A stretch of 64,000 nt of DNA, from contig NC_081405.1 in assembly GCF_030272615.1 (NCBI RefSeq), positions 475,668,008 through 475,732,007 on the forward strand, written 5' to 3'. The number at the start of each line of letters is the position of its first letter. Positions within the stretch are counted from its first letter, which is position 1. The stretch is from Cryptomeria japonica. Lineage: Eukaryota; Streptophyta; Pinopsida; Cupressales; Cupressaceae. This document shows, piece by piece, positions 1 to 11,660 of the stretch. The position numbers and the translations under genes are program-made. The notes under the pieces were generated by a model. That model did not search any database. It saw only the letters and a list, made by a program, of their open reading frames with translations, and had not been told where the DNA came from.

Positions 1-720
1 GTTTGTTAACTATCACAATTTTTTGGGATGATGAATTTCCATGATGCTTTGAGGTTCATATCACAACTCTGGAGCTTTGCCCCATCTAATGTGGCTTTTT
101 TCCTTGTTGACAACTTCATTGATTTGGGGGCTAACTTCTTGTTTTACTTGCTCAACATTAATGATTCAAAAACCCGGTCGATCCAACACACCAAACATTT
201 CACTTTGTTTACGTAGATGCATCCTCCATGGACATCACATGAACTGATTCATGACGATTTGTTACAAAAAATGGTGCCAATTGCTGACACACCCACCATT
301 TCTTTTTATTAAAATGAACAGATTTCGAGTCACTGAAGGTGGCTTATGGCCCCTTTTATGCAGGTCTTCTTTGAAATCCAATGGATGGACTATCTCAGCT
401 GCTTTAACGGCCTTTAATGCAGTCATCATGACAACAAAGAGAGGAGGAGACCGCGTGTATTTAGAAGTCTTCGATCCATTAAAGAAATAGAACAATGTTT
501 GTAGGTCAAACTTCTCGTTTCTCACCGTGCTTATCTTATCCAAATCCACATCATGGTTGAGATATATATTTTTAAAATTGAAGAGGACACTTTAATAGAA
601 ATGAAGTGTAATGGTGGAAAATATATTTTGGTAAAATTAAGAATACATTTTAATAATTCTGAAAATACAGATCTAGGGAAGGGTATCAGTAGTCGTTATA
701 GCAAGTTTCATGCATCTTAA
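1..720. repeat. Partial duplicate of the PR-4 locus flanks with the gene missing
   Basis: This segment matches the flanks of the PR-4 gene at 53093-55450 in the same orientation. Bases 1-175 match 53093-53270, about 176-245 match short blocks between 53925 and 54055, and 246-720 match about 54830-55450. The match jumps from the ACATGA at the PR-4 stop (54050-54055) to sequence about 150 bp upstream of its start. The whole coding region and the TATA box are therefore absent. The 655 bp at 53270-53925 is also absent, as is the second unit of the tandem duplication at 55304-55450. The polyadenylation signal is altered. No coding capacity remains; the short frames here are chance. The repeat may begin left of the window. 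Confidence 0.8.
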
Positions 721-856
721 GTTCTTAAAGGGCACATTTGATTTTTTTTATTTTCTTATTTTTTATTTGATTTTTTTGTACGACTTAAGAACTAATAGCT
801 ATTATTTTGGCTTTTGGATAGTTACAACAAATACGAGGTGATCCATTATGGCTCTT

Positions 857-976
857 GTCTATGGAGCCATCAAATTGCACATTTGATCATATTTATTAAT
901 TAACTGAAAAATAAAAAAGCTATTTTTTTTTAATTAATTAGTAGGGTCAAATGTGCAGTTTGATGGTTGCATAGAC
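857..976. repeat. Foldback (MITE-like) inverted repeat
   Basis: Two 47-bp arms, 857-903 and 930-976, are inverted repeats of each other with few mismatches. They are separated by a 26-bp AT-rich spacer. The outer ends read GTCTATGGAGCCATCAAA and, on the other strand, GTCTATGCAACCATCAAA. Transcribed, this would give a near-perfect hairpin of about 120 nt. No clear target duplication was seen. Confidence 0.75.
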
Positions 977-1280
977 GTTGTCGTTGTTATGTGCACAAGG
1001 ATTAAAAAGTGGTCATTTTGAGGGTTAAAATTTGCACAGTTGATCCAATACTTGTGTAAAAATGGCCCACTAATAATGTGCTATAGGTACCAATAAAGTT
1101 GCACAATTCTTGTAATTAGTAACTTTTTTCTCAACTAGTAAATATGCATGTGGGCAACTATTGGCTGAGTAGATTTTATAGTGGGTTTTAATTAACATGT
1201 TCCAATGCACTGTTATTAGAATATGGGTAGTAATTGGGCCCCTTCCTCTAGTCCCCGTATGAATAACTAATGTTCAAATG

Positions 1281-1870
1281 ATATATTTATGTAGATAAAA
1301 TTTGGGAATAAGAATGTTATTTTAATGAAATATGATTTTATTTATTTTATGATTTAAATTTGATTCATGGCTTTTATATTTGTTGATTTGGGTTATATAT
1401 GTCAAAGTGGATTTAAATGTAGTCGTAGATCTAGTCTCTAAATTTATAAATTTTAACTTTAATTATGTCTTTAAGTCAATTTTCTTCCTACTCGTTGTTA
1501 CTTACTAGCATGAGCACAAAAATGGTGTTTATAACACACCATTACATCATTATCTAGTATCAACATTGTAGCCAATTCCCTTGTGAATTCCTAATGCATG
1601 CATATGATATATTTATGTATAAATTTGGAAATTAAAATGTATTTTAAATTGGATTCGATTTTATTTATTTTTAACATTTAAATTTGTCTTGCTGTCTTTA
1701 TTATTTTTATTCAGAATAGCTAAGTAACAATGGATTTGAATGTATACGCAATTCTAATTTCTAAATTTATAAATTCAAATATTCAATTATGACTTAAGCA
1801 ACTCCCTTCTTGCTATTTGTTACTAATATGAGTGAAAAATGGTGTTTGTAGCACACACTATTATCAAAAT
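1281..1870. repeat. Imperfect tandem duplication, period about 326 bp
   Basis: ATATATTTATGTA at 1281 recurs at 1607. The two units share blocks in the same order: TCTAAATTTATAAATT, then ACTTAAG or CTTTAAG, then AAAAATGGTGTTT followed by CACAC. The divergence is large, so the duplication is old. It has no coding content. Confidence 0.65.
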
Positions 1871-2804
1871 TATAGAAATATACTGGACATATTATATAGT
1901 TGCTTGATGTCTTCAATCCTTATTCATACCATTAAATTGGCTCAAGGGGAATAGCTAAGGAGGATAACTCTTTCATAGCTAACTCCTATAATATCTAAAG
2001 ATTCCTCTAAATTGTAGACATAGTTTCACATACCCAAGGCAAATAAGTTTCTAAATATCAATGGTGGACAAGTCATTTTATAAAGAAAGGTCATTTCTAC
2101 AAATGCAAGGCTAAATCCACAAGTGACAATATCATTTTTTTAGCAACAAAAGTGAACTATTCTAGAGAACAAATCATCCTATAATCTATTAAAGTAGGAA
2201 TTCCAAATGTTATCATAGATCATCATTTTGTAACATTATTAGCCACTGGTCAACAATAAAATTCTGCAAGTTCCACACAAACATAAGCCCCTATTCTTTC
2301 TTTGTCATTTCAAAAACTATACTTTCATAATTTAATTTCTAATATTGTGCTTATATCTAGGGTAACTAACTTAAAATCAATTGGATAATCTTGGTTTATG
2401 CAATTATTTTAAGAGGGACATGCTTTGCACTTCCACAAAGTGCATTCACACACATGCACACACATATCATCGGCATGTGCTACCCGCAACATTAGCAACT
2501 TGTGGTCCCAAGTATAAAGAGAGATTTGCATTAACTAACCTTATCAACACTACCTAGAAACAAAGCGTCCTAGCCTATATAATCCATGGTATTGTATTTG
2601 TCTATGAGCCACTTAGCAATAGAGTATGCTAGTCCATGTGACTCATATCAACTACCTTTTTATATTCTTTATGGGTCACGTAACTACAAACCATGCTAAT
2701 GTTAATAATTCATAAAGGTGGTGTACAATTCCTAGCAACAAAGCATGCTAAACCTTGAAACATACCCTATATTTTTCTTAGCAATAGAGCACAATAGGAC
2801 TATA

Positions 2805-4120
2805 TGTTAGTCCCAACCAGTGCTGAGAGGGGAGGGGTGAATCATCACTTTACCAGTTTTGCTCAATTAAAACTTTAAAATTAAGTTATCACTAACTTAA
2901 CATTCATCAATATAAATAACTATTGCAAAAGAATAACCATGCATGAAAAGAAATATAGTGATACCAAGATTTATCTCGTGAAAACCCAAATGGTAGAAAA
3001 CCACGGTGTGAGTAGGAACTCACAAAATTTGTACTCTTCTGGAGTATGCCCAGTGAAGAGCCATCCATGTTAGGAGATTACAACGACACTGTTAGGTGCC
3101 ACTCGGTTAAGGGATTTTGTCCAAGGTCTGTTAGTGCCTTTACCCTGTTAAAGGTAGCCTTATCAAAAGGTCTTAAAATCATCAGTTAAGATAACACCTG
3201 GTTAAGGGATTTTTACAATGGGACCTGTTTAAGTCCACCCTATTAAGGGATTTTAGTTGCAATGGTTAGAGAGAAACATAAAGATGATCTGCTAGAATGG
3301 CTACTAATTAGCTTGATCAGATCACACTGAAGAATCACACTATGTCTGTATCGGTTGTGTTTGTTCTGCACAACACTAATTTCTTGAATGCACCTTCAAC
3401 TCTGCCCTCTACCGATTTGTTGATCCTTGGATTCCACTTTGTCAGTCCTCTATCACTTGGATCACCACTCTATTGAACTCCACTCTACCGGTCCTCTGTC
3501 ACTCGGCTCTACCCTCTCTTAAACTCCCCCTGTGAACACTTTTACTTTTTCTCAATTCGCCTTGACAACAACCCTCTCAAGAATGAATTAAATGATTATA
3601 TTGACCCTACAATTTGTCGCCAACTTTCCCTCCAAAATATTCCATTCAAAATTTCATTATCATGCCTTAAATCATGCCCATGAGATCATTGCAGGAATCT
3701 CTGTCAAGACAATCGAACATGTTGATAAGTTTGTCGGTTGACTTGAGAAGACTCTCGGTTTAACTAAATGTTAACTGAATGTTACCAGTCTGTCAATTAC
3801 AGAATCTTCCATTGTATCGATCAAAATCTGTCTAGTCGATTTCCTCCTATACAGCGATCTGTTCTTTGCTTAGTCGGTGGACCTCTTCTGTGTCGATCTA
3901 CTCACCGCTACCCGATCTACTTATTGCTTGCCAGTCTACTCACTGCTTGTTGGTCTACTTGCTATTTGCTGGTCTACTCACTGCTCACCGCTACCCGGTC
4001 TACTTACTGCTTGTCGGTCTACTTACTACCGATAGACTGTGAAGACTTAAGAGATGATGTTGCCAACAATGGCAACCATATCATTCATCAATCATACAAA
4101 AATGCATCAGAATGCCAACA
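2805..4120 (-). repeat. 3' LTR of element A
   Basis: The LTR starts on the plus strand with TGTTAGTCCC at 2805 and ends with GCCAACA at 4120. Its first 365 bp are closely matched by 9455-9815, which identifies it as an LTR of the same element. It contains a minisatellite at 3893-4030. The minus-strand start (4120) lies directly beside the polypurine tract. Confidence 0.85.
3893..4030. repeat. Minisatellite of about 20-bp units in the 3' LTR of A
   Basis: About seven degenerate units of the type GGTCTACTCACTGCTTG follow each other. The plus-strand reading frame that spans them (3768-4304) is explained by the repeat and is not a gene. Confidence 0.75.
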
Positions 4121-4134
4121 AACTCCCCCTTTGG
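4121..4134 (-). promoter_or_regulatory. Polypurine tract of element A
   Basis: The minus strand reads CCAAAGGGGGAGTT directly before the 3' LTR start (TGTTGGC). This is the expected position and composition for the plus-strand DNA primer. An imperfect 12-bp inverted repeat (4060-4071 and 4135-4146) brackets it. Confidence 0.75.
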
Positions 4135-4267
4135 CATTGGTGGCAAATACTACAAACCGCTACAAAACTGTGTCAGTTCTGGCCCCTGTAACCTATAACT
4201 CACACTGTTCAAGACTCCAAAATTTCCCCTTTTGCCATCAATGGCAAAGACTATCCAAAAGAATTTT

Positions 4268-7200
4268 TCAAAATAAAGCAAAAATCTCTTTGAAGTTTTC
4301 TTGAGCCACTTTCAAGGAAGATTCCCATGAAGATTGAACATGTTTCATGGTGGTGAAGTGGCCATGTAAGACTACAATGAAGACCTCTATATCATCAACT
4401 ATATTATAGTCAGGTTCATTTATTAGGCGGCCTAGTTCTTTAATATTCAGTTGCATGAAATTAATAATTGGTGCTAAATAGCACTGGAGCTCTAACAAAC
4501 AAAGACTTATTTTGTCTTCTTCATCTTTCAACCTTCTGATTTCATGATTTAGCATTTTGGCTTTTATAGTAAAGGTTGATGCTAACCTGGTAAGAGGATC
4601 AAAAGAGCTTATCAGATCTTGAATTTCCTTTTGATTCTAATTTCTTTTATTTTCTAAGTCTTTGATTAAGGTAGGAAAACTTGAAGATTTCACCAATAGT
4701 TGACCAACTTGCTGTAGTATATTTTTAACTTCTTTTGTTCTTGTGGAAAGAGAAACTTTTCCAACTGATATTTGTTCCATTAAGTTATCTCCTCTCTTTG
4801 TTTCATATTGCCTTACTACAACCTTCTCCAAGTCAGTTTCCTCTGAACTAATTGCTTTAACAAGAGTATCCAACTGATCAATAATGGGTGTAGTATCATA
4901 GACTATAATGTCTGGGATTAGTTCAGAGAGAATTGTCTTGGAAGAAGTGAGAATTCTTGCCTTCTTTTTCTTTCTTCTCAGTTTAGCCTTTTCAGCTTGG
5001 ATTCTCAGTTTTTTTGAGACTTTCATCAATTGCTTAGGGGTCATTTTATTTATATCAATGATTGAGTCTCCTTCTTCTTCTTCCTCTTTTCCTTCTTTCT
5101 TTTATACAGTCTCAACTTCTGAGCTAGTTGTTGTGATTATTCTTACCTTCTTCTTCTCACTTTCATTTTCTAAATCCAACTTCCTCTTTGTCGAAGGAGT
5201 ATTGATCACTGCTTTATTATCCTCTGCTTTCTTCTCTTCCTCTTTTCCTTCCTCTGCTTTCTTCTCTTCCTCTTTTCCTTCCTCGGTTTTCTTATATTCC
5301 TCTTTTCCTTCCTTTGCTTTCTTCTCTTCCTCTTTTCCTTTCTCCGTTTCCTTCTCTTCCTCTTTTCCTTCCTTGATTTTCTTATCTTCCTCTTTTCCTT
5401 CTTTAGAGAGAATAGGATTTTGTGTCAATAAGGTTCTGTGAGGTGTATCCTCATAAGGAATGTCTTCAACTATCACTTCATCTTGACTGGGAAGCTTAGT
5501 TTGATCAGCTTCCTTCACTGGTGAAGTATGAACCACTTGTTCGATATCCTTTGTCAGATTGGGAATGTCTGACACAACATTTCCTATGATGTCCTCAACT
5601 CTAAAAGTATCAAAGTCTTCAGTGGACTCTTTTTCCTTAGCCTTTCCTTTGTCAAGGGCAGTTGCATCTTGGTCCTATTTTGTTTCCTTTTCTATTTCAT
5701 CTTCAGCTTCCTTTTGTTGATCCATAATTTTCTTCCACAAGGAAACACCTTCAGCGTGCACTACTCCAACTTCACCTACTGCCACTCTCCCAGTTCTATT
5801 CCTTACTCTAAATTTTTGAATGCATACTTCAGCTACTAGTGAAGCTTGATCAAGATCAAAGTCATGTTGCACTTCCATGAGTGCTTTTATTCTGAGTTCC
5901 TTTTCAGTAGCTAGAGTTGTTTTCCATCTCCCTTCAATTTGATATTACAAATCTGATGGGATTATACCATATAATTCACTAGGAGTCCTACAAAACTTGT
6001 TCAAATTCTAGATCAGGGCTTCCTCAATTTTCCTTTTGTCTTCTTCGTTACTAAGGGAATATCTTCTCCCAACACCGATAGACCTCCAAATTATTTGATC
6101 CCATGCACCAACTCATCAATTGTTGGGGATTTGTTCCTTCCACTTCTTCTAACCTCCTTTATTTCCATATCTTATAGGGTATTAGTGATATCACCCTCTT
6201 TCTCATCCTTTTCCTTTGAGTATGTTGCAGGCTTGGTTGTTGCAATCCCCTTAGGTTTTGTCTTTGACACTTTCTTCTTCCCACCTATTAATTATTCATC
6301 TTTAATAGGTGTGACCCCTATTTTCTCACTAGCACCAATGGAGGTAGTGGCACCAGATGCTTCACTTCCATATTTCTTGTCAAGTGTATCAATAATTCTT
6401 CTTACTTTTCTTTTCATGATTGGCACCTGAAGTTCCTGTTTTATTTTGGAGCTTGCCTCCTCACATGTTCCAAATCTCTTTGCCTTTGAGTCTACCGGTT
6501 TAGACAGAAGAATATTGGCATGAATTTTAACAAGATCTATTGCAACATCATAACCCATAGGTGTAACCCAAAAGGCTTTGGGTTGAACTTCTTGAATGAT
6601 ACAACAATCTATGTCTACAAGAAAACAAATGTTGTCTTTATATTTCTGTACTATTTCAGTTGGAATTCCTTGAAATATCCCCACATTGTTTCACCAAACT
6701 TATCTCCTAGATCCCTAGACATTTCACCTATCTGAACCATGATAGGTTTCTCTTCAGACCATACTACCTTACCCTTAACGGGGAAAAAGTTTTGCACATA
6801 GAAAAATATACATACCAGAAGTGAGCCATATTTAAAATATTGCTTCTTGTCCTTCTTAATTCTTTCCATGTTCACCATAAATTGGCTTTTAATCATCTCA
6901 CATATATCATAGGTTTCATCCTCCTTGATTATTCGATAGCCAACATGTATGGCACCGCTCGAAACACTATTCATCCGACTTTATTGATAAACCCTGTAAC
7001 CCAGCACTACAGAGGCAAATCTTACTTCGGCATCCTCAATATGGGTGATTGTCATTGCTCTACTATCACATCAGAATTTGGTTAACCAAATGACTTCAAA
7101 TGATGAAATCATTCTTAGGGTTAATGCTTGACCGGTTGCACTAAACCCTATCACTCTTAAAATCATCTCCTTTGTAATCTTGATTGGTGCTTGAGCTTCC

Positions 7201-7557
7201 AGCCACAAAAATTGATCATGAACCCTTCTCAGTACATACCTAACCCATTCATCATGAAACTAATCAGGAAAATTAACAACATTATCCAAACCCTTGGTCT
7301 TCAGAGAGAAATTTTGCCTTCAATTGATCATTAATGCAGAACCCTTTAAACTTATTTCGAATGAACTTGTCTCCAAGTTCTTCTAGCTTGCAATGAATGT
7401 AGGAGCGAATGTCTTCTACCAACAATACACTGGAGGGAACAGATGATAAAGCACCGGTCATGTCAATTTCACCAGCTTTCATCGGATGCAGCTTGAACTT
7501 GGGTTAGGGTTCTTTGATAGCTTCAACCAACACATGAGTTGAAATCAGCGCTGCCAT
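4268..7557 (-). pseudogene. Accessory protein of element A, broken
   Basis: A series of minus-strand frames forms one decayed protein of roughly 1,100 codons, probably starting at the ATG at 7557-7555. Its segments are 7482-7282, 6974-6651, 6684-6292, 5878-5675, 5575-5102, 5044-4637 and 4555-4268, separated by stops and frameshifts. The N-terminal part has a motif around SSVLLVEDIRSY. The middle part has a motif around WVTPMGYDVAID. Both recur in element B's accessory protein (VIYVEDVRAY and WIEEMGYEVDVW), so the family is real. Next comes a Lys/Glu-rich repeat region, and the last 100 residues look like coiled coil. It lies downstream of gag, where pol would be in an autonomous element. Function is unknown; I do not assign a domain. 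Confidence 0.7.
5219..5402. repeat. 30-bp coding minisatellite (Lys/Glu repeat)
   Basis: Six units of 30 bp encode a ten-residue repeat of the type EGKEEEKKAE on the minus strand, inside the accessory ORF of A. The unit length is a multiple of three, so expansion kept the frame. The plus-strand Ser/Phe-rich frame over the same bases is its shadow. Confidence 0.8.
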
Positions 7558-8120
7558 GATGACCTTCCAACAAACTTTTCTCAGATGGAGTTGAATACCT
7601 TCTCCTTAGAAATACCAAACACCTCTATTACTCTGCTTGACCCGCACAAATATTTCTTAGCAAGATTCAAATCGCCTTTGATCGCACAGGAGCTTGAGAG
7701 ATTTCACAAGAAAACAGGATAAATAAAAATGTGTTGATATTTCCTTATTTATCCTTGAGATTTATCAATGTTATACTACAATGGTTAGTTTAGAAACTTA
7801 CAACTTAAAGTACACTGATTTCAATTTACTGGTTGTTTGTTACTGATATCGATACACAAACAACTAACTCACAAGATATTCTTCAACCAAGAACTTTTAG
7901 ACTAGCTTTTATGCATCACAACTATGCAAATATACATATCCTTATATTTGATAAGGGGATTCAAAAGTAATCTTACCATATGTGCTCCCCATGGGCATCA
8001 GTATGCCTAGTTAGAAGAGGAACTATCATCACCGATGGATGATGACTTGGTTTCAGAATGACCATCTCCTTCTTTTCCTTGTTTCTTCTTGATCCATGTT
8101 TTTTTCATTTCATTTCTTAC

Positions 8121-9453
8121 TTATTCAGTTGTCTTCTTTCCTTTTAGGTCATTTTTCTCTTTCTTCTTGCTAAATCGGTTCTTGTATTCAGACCGGTTGT
8201 AGGATCGACCCTTGCATTCTCTGGCTAAGTGGTTGATCTTAAGGCAGTTGAAGCATGCCATACTAGTTGTCCTCCATGGTCCTGAATTGTTTCTTTGGCC
8301 CATTCTCATTCTACAGTTTTCTACAACATGACCATAATTACCACACGTGGAACAGGTGCCATTCAACTGATTCCTCCTTTTGTTAGGACTGACCAGTTTG
8401 AATGGTGATCTTGATACATTTGACTTGAACCTGCATTCTTCATATCTGTGTCCAAACTTATTGCATGTGGAGCAGTGTCCATTAAATCTTTTTCTATTTG
8501 GCAGACTGCTAGATTGAGATCTAAACTCATAAGCAGTCTGGCCATACTTATGACAATTATGGCAGCATCCATCAAAGGTGGAAATCTTCTTTTGATTAAC
8601 CGATTTATTTCTACAGTCATTAGTCTTATGACCCGATTTACCACAATGATTACAAGAGGATTTGGAAAACTTCATACCTTTCACTTTTGAATGGTTCCTT
8701 TTATCATCCTTCATCTTTTTGGATTTAGATGATTCTCCAGTTTCCATAGGACCTAAACAGGGGTAACGAAGGCCGGTTGTATCCTTTGTTCTTTTCTGAG
8801 CCTTCAACTGTTTATCTACCTTCTCAGAGCTTTCATTGAATTTCCTCAACTTCTCATTTCTCTCATTTTTTAGTTTTCAACTCTCTCTTGAGTTGTTCAA
8901 TCTCTTTCACCATCTTTTCTTTTTCTTCTTTGTTGTCATGAAGTTGCTTATGTATGTATTCATTCTCCTGAGTGGGAATTCAGATTTCTTCATCTTTCTC
9001 AATCATGATTGCATCATTTTCTCTCATAGCATCTTCAACAAGCCTCCTGGCTCTCTCAGCTTTTGACAGATCTTATTCTACCTCCCTCTTTCTTTCATCA
9101 GCACTTCTGCTAGCTTCCAGTATCTCAGTCATTCTTAGGGCCTGACCTTCATGTTCTCTTTTGAGATGTGTGACTTCTTCGGTCATCTTCTTGTTCTTTT
9201 TCATGAGTTTTGAGACTGCTTCTTCAACTTCTTCTGATCCACTATGTTCAGATAATTGATCTATGTTGTCTTGACTCTCATTTATTTGTTGAGCTAATTC
9301 CTTTCTTTTTGCAAGAGATGTTATGAGTCTCTCTTTCAGCTGAGCAATAATTTGGTTTGCTTCATCAATCTGTTTCTGATACTGATATTCTTCCATGATC
9401 TTTATCCTCAATTTGTCAAGCTTCACTCCAGAGGAATATGGCTCTGATACCAA
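8121..9453 (-). pseudogene. Gag-like nucleocapsid protein of element A with five zinc knuckles
   Basis: Two minus-strand frames (9453-9073 and 8849-8121) make up this protein. The first part is charged and coiled-coil-like. The second carries five CCHC-type knuckles: CNHCGKSGHKTNDC, a degenerate second one with Gln and Phe in place of His and the last Cys, then CSTCNKFGHRYEEC, CSTCGNYGHVVENC and CFNCLKINHLAREC. The family role is binding of element RNA in virus-like particles. Stops and a frameshift separate the halves near 8850-9070. The frame is open straight through the primer binding site with no ATG at the edge, so the true start is uncertain. Confidence 0.75.
9440..9452 (-). promoter_or_regulatory. 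Primer binding site of element A (initiator tRNA-Met type)
   Basis: The minus strand reads TGGTATCAGAGCC, the standard plant initiator tRNA-Met primer site, two bases inside the 5' LTR edge at 9455. This fixes the element's orientation. Confidence 0.9.
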
Positions 9454-9454
9454 T

Positions 9455-9815
9455 TGTTAGTCCCAACCGGTGCTAAGAGGGGAGGGGTGAATCAACACTT
9501 TACCAGTTTTGTTCAATTAAAACTTTAAACTTAAGTTATCACTAACTTAACATTCATCAATATAAATAACTATTGTAGAAGAATAACCATGCATGAAAAG
9601 AAACACAGTGACACCAAGATTTATCTCATGGAAACCCAAATGGGAGAAAACCACAGTGTGAGTAGGAACTCACAAAATTTGTACTCTTCTGGAGTATGCC
9701 CAGTGCAGAGCCATCTATGTTAGGAGATTACAAAGACACATTTAGGTGCCACCCGATTAAGGGATTTTGTCTAAGGCATGTTAGTGCCTTTACCCTGTTA
9801 AAGGTAGCCTTATCA
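9455..9815 (-). repeat. Truncated 5' LTR of element A
   Basis: It closely matches 2805-3169 from TGTTAGTCCC onward and stops after CCTTATCAA, where element E begins. The remaining 950 bp or so of this LTR are not found anywhere in the window. Confidence 0.85.
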
Positions 9816-9816
9816 A

Positions 9817-10699
9817 TGTTAAATACTTGAACAGTCCCAAAGACACTAAGAGGGGGGGCAGTGAACCAATGTCTAACTGGTAAACAAAAGATTTAAACTT
9901 GTTTTCATCTTTATAACCCAAATTAATATACAGATAAACAAGCAATAAAGCAATAAAGAGAAATAACAATATAACCATCAATGCACACCATAACATAGAT
10001 ATTTTTGGTGAGGAAACTCAGTAGGGGAAAAACCTCGGTGGGATTTGTGACCCACAATATTTACACACTGGACAATACGAATAAATATTACTTATACAAT
10101 AGGGGTCTGCACATGTAGGAAGACCAACAACCTAGAGCTCACTGCTCAATCACAAAAAGGAGTCACACTGACTACAAAATTGGATGATTGAATCCAATGA
10201 CAATGTATTGCTCAAAATAGCATTTGCAATGCTAGATTCAGTACCAGTTTAAGCTCTATCAAATACCTCTTTCATAAACCTTTCTTCACTCTGCTCTACT
10301 CTTATTCACTCATAAAATTATTACATCAAAATGCATATACAGATATTTTCTCTCATATTCATTACCTAATTAATAGCCTTCCTTTGCTCACATACCATAC
10401 ATACCTTTTTTCACTTACAAAATGACCTATAAGATCTCATACATTTATGAGTCTTTACAGTACATCATGTTGGCTATACAATAATATTACAATACAAAAC
10501 AATATAATTTCCATGTTGGCTCAGAGTGCCGATAAGATCTTCTGTCGATGTAGACTGGGTGCCGGTGTGAATAATCTTGTTGTGCCTGTCGGTGCCGATA
10601 GATGATGTCTATTGCCGGTGTAACCTGTGAACCATATTACCAGTTGGTTGCCATCAATGACAACATCAACTATTCTCATCTAAGTTTATAATGCCAACA
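9817..10699 (-). repeat. 3' LTR of element E
   Basis: It has TGTTAA...CCAACA ends and the internal motif (ACACTAAGAGGGGGGG) also found in the LTRs of B. A 13-bp perfect inverted repeat, GTTGCCATCAATG at 10647-10659 and its complement at 10714-10726, spans the junction with the polypurine tract. Confidence 0.75.
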
Positions 10700-11060
10700 A
10701 TCTCCCCCTTTGGCATTGATGGCAACACTCATGAGAAAAATCCAAAAATAAAGTCCAAAACTGATCCAAAAATAGGAGTGCTCCCCCTGAGCAAATGATC
10801 TCTTCTGTATATTTTTCTCCACACTACTACTCTCTCTTTGACATCAATGACAATGGATGTCAAAAAAAGTCAAAGAATTCAAATATTCTACCTCAAAGCC
10901 TATATTTGATTATTTAAAATTTGATAGATATTTGCCAAAATTAGATTAAGACTCTGCATGAATTTAGTGCTATCATAAATAATGGTTTTAGTATGTTGGA
11001 TCATACCAATCAGATAATGCATATATTGCTCCGGTGATCTTTCTCCTTGAATTGTCCCTG
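9817..11060 (-). mobile_element. Element E: 3' end of a third gag/accessory-type element
   Basis: The LTR runs from TGTTAAATAC at 9817 to GCCAACA at 10699. On the minus strand a polypurine tract (AAAGGGGGAGA) precedes it. About 360 bp of internal sequence follow. A minus-strand frame at about 11060-10915 resembles the C-terminal coiled part of the accessory proteins of A and B and ends in a stop. The rest of the element is missing: the sequence changes near 11040-11060 to the gypsy-like element D. The right boundary is approximate. Confidence 0.7.
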
Positions 11061-11367
11061 ATCCCTGGTCGAGTCAATCATGCTTCGAGTATTCTTGCGC
11101 TTCCATCTTGCCTATTTGCTTTCACATCATGCTTATGCACTAGTAGGTGAGATCCACAAACAAAGCTATTTGAAGGAGAAAGAAGGACAATGGAGCCACA
11201 TGAAGGAGACATTCAAGTTTGCAATGGTTTGCGTTTGAATTGATGTCTTGTTTTCATGTCTTTATTGAGTGTTTTTAGGATTGTTATCATTGCATTTGAG
11301 TTTTCATGATTGAACTAGTTTAATTAGCATTGCTTTGATGATTTCCACATTTCCTATCTACATTAAT

Positions 11368-11386
11368 TGGTGAACCCGATGTGAAC
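11368..11386 (+). promoter_or_regulatory. Primer binding site-like motif of element D
   Basis: TGGTGAACCCGATGTGAAC lies five bases after an LTR-like ACA end. Element G has the same motif (one base different) in the same place at 45328. The complementary tRNA was not identified. Confidence 0.6.
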
Positions 11387-11468
11387 TAACCCCCTAACCA
11401 TCCTTTTGAGTGCTTTTGAGATGATTTGCAGGTCTAAACCCAAGAAATAGGGTAATGTAGGGCTTTTT

Positions 11469-11660
11469 GAGAACTTCTGCGCCTGTGTAGGAGCAATTTG
11501 TGCCTATGTCAAGCATTCTGTGCCTGTGTTATGGACTTATGTGCTTCTGTCAAAGGGATCTGCACCTGTGTTGCATTATTCTACGCTTGTGTTGCATCAT
11601 TCTGCGCCTATGTTACATCATTATGTGCCTGTGTAAGACATTCTGCACCGATGTAGGGCT
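11469..11660. repeat. Minisatellite, units of about 20-25 bp
   Basis: Degenerate units of the type TGTGCCTGTGTTGCATCATT repeat about eight times. The overlapping Cys/Leu-rich plus-strand frame (11500-11820) is a product of the repeat. Confidence 0.7.

Larger units (their letters stand above)
721..2804. other. AT-rich intergenic DNA without genes
   Basis: No convincing coding frame, RNA gene or transposon domain is seen. The region holds a foldback (857-976) and an imperfect tandem duplication (1281-1870). Between 2550 and 2800 there are four scattered copies of a short motif resembling TAGCAATAAAGCATGCTA. The rest is unremarkable. Confidence 0.7.
2805..9815 (-). mobile_element. Element A: copia-type non-autonomous LTR retrotransposon with gag and accessory ORF
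   Basis: Read on the minus strand the order is: 5' LTR (9455-9815, truncated), primer binding site (9440-9452), gag-like zinc-knuckle ORF (9453-8121), accessory ORF (7557-4268), polypurine tract (about 4134-4121), and 3' LTR (4120-2805). No protease, integrase, reverse transcriptase or RNase H is present. The element therefore resembles the non-autonomous TR-GAG class and must have relied on enzymes from a partner. The TGTT...AACA ends and the initiator-Met primer site point to the copia side. The 5' LTR is interrupted at 9816 by element E, so target duplications cannot be compared. Confidence 0.85.

Noticed and set aside
3768..4304. 178-codon plus-strand ORF
   Set aside because: It spans a minisatellite inside an LTR and has no protein features.
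4908..5441. Ser/Phe-rich plus-strand membrane-like ORF
   Set aside because: It is the antisense shadow of the 30-bp Lys/Glu repeat in the accessory protein of element A.
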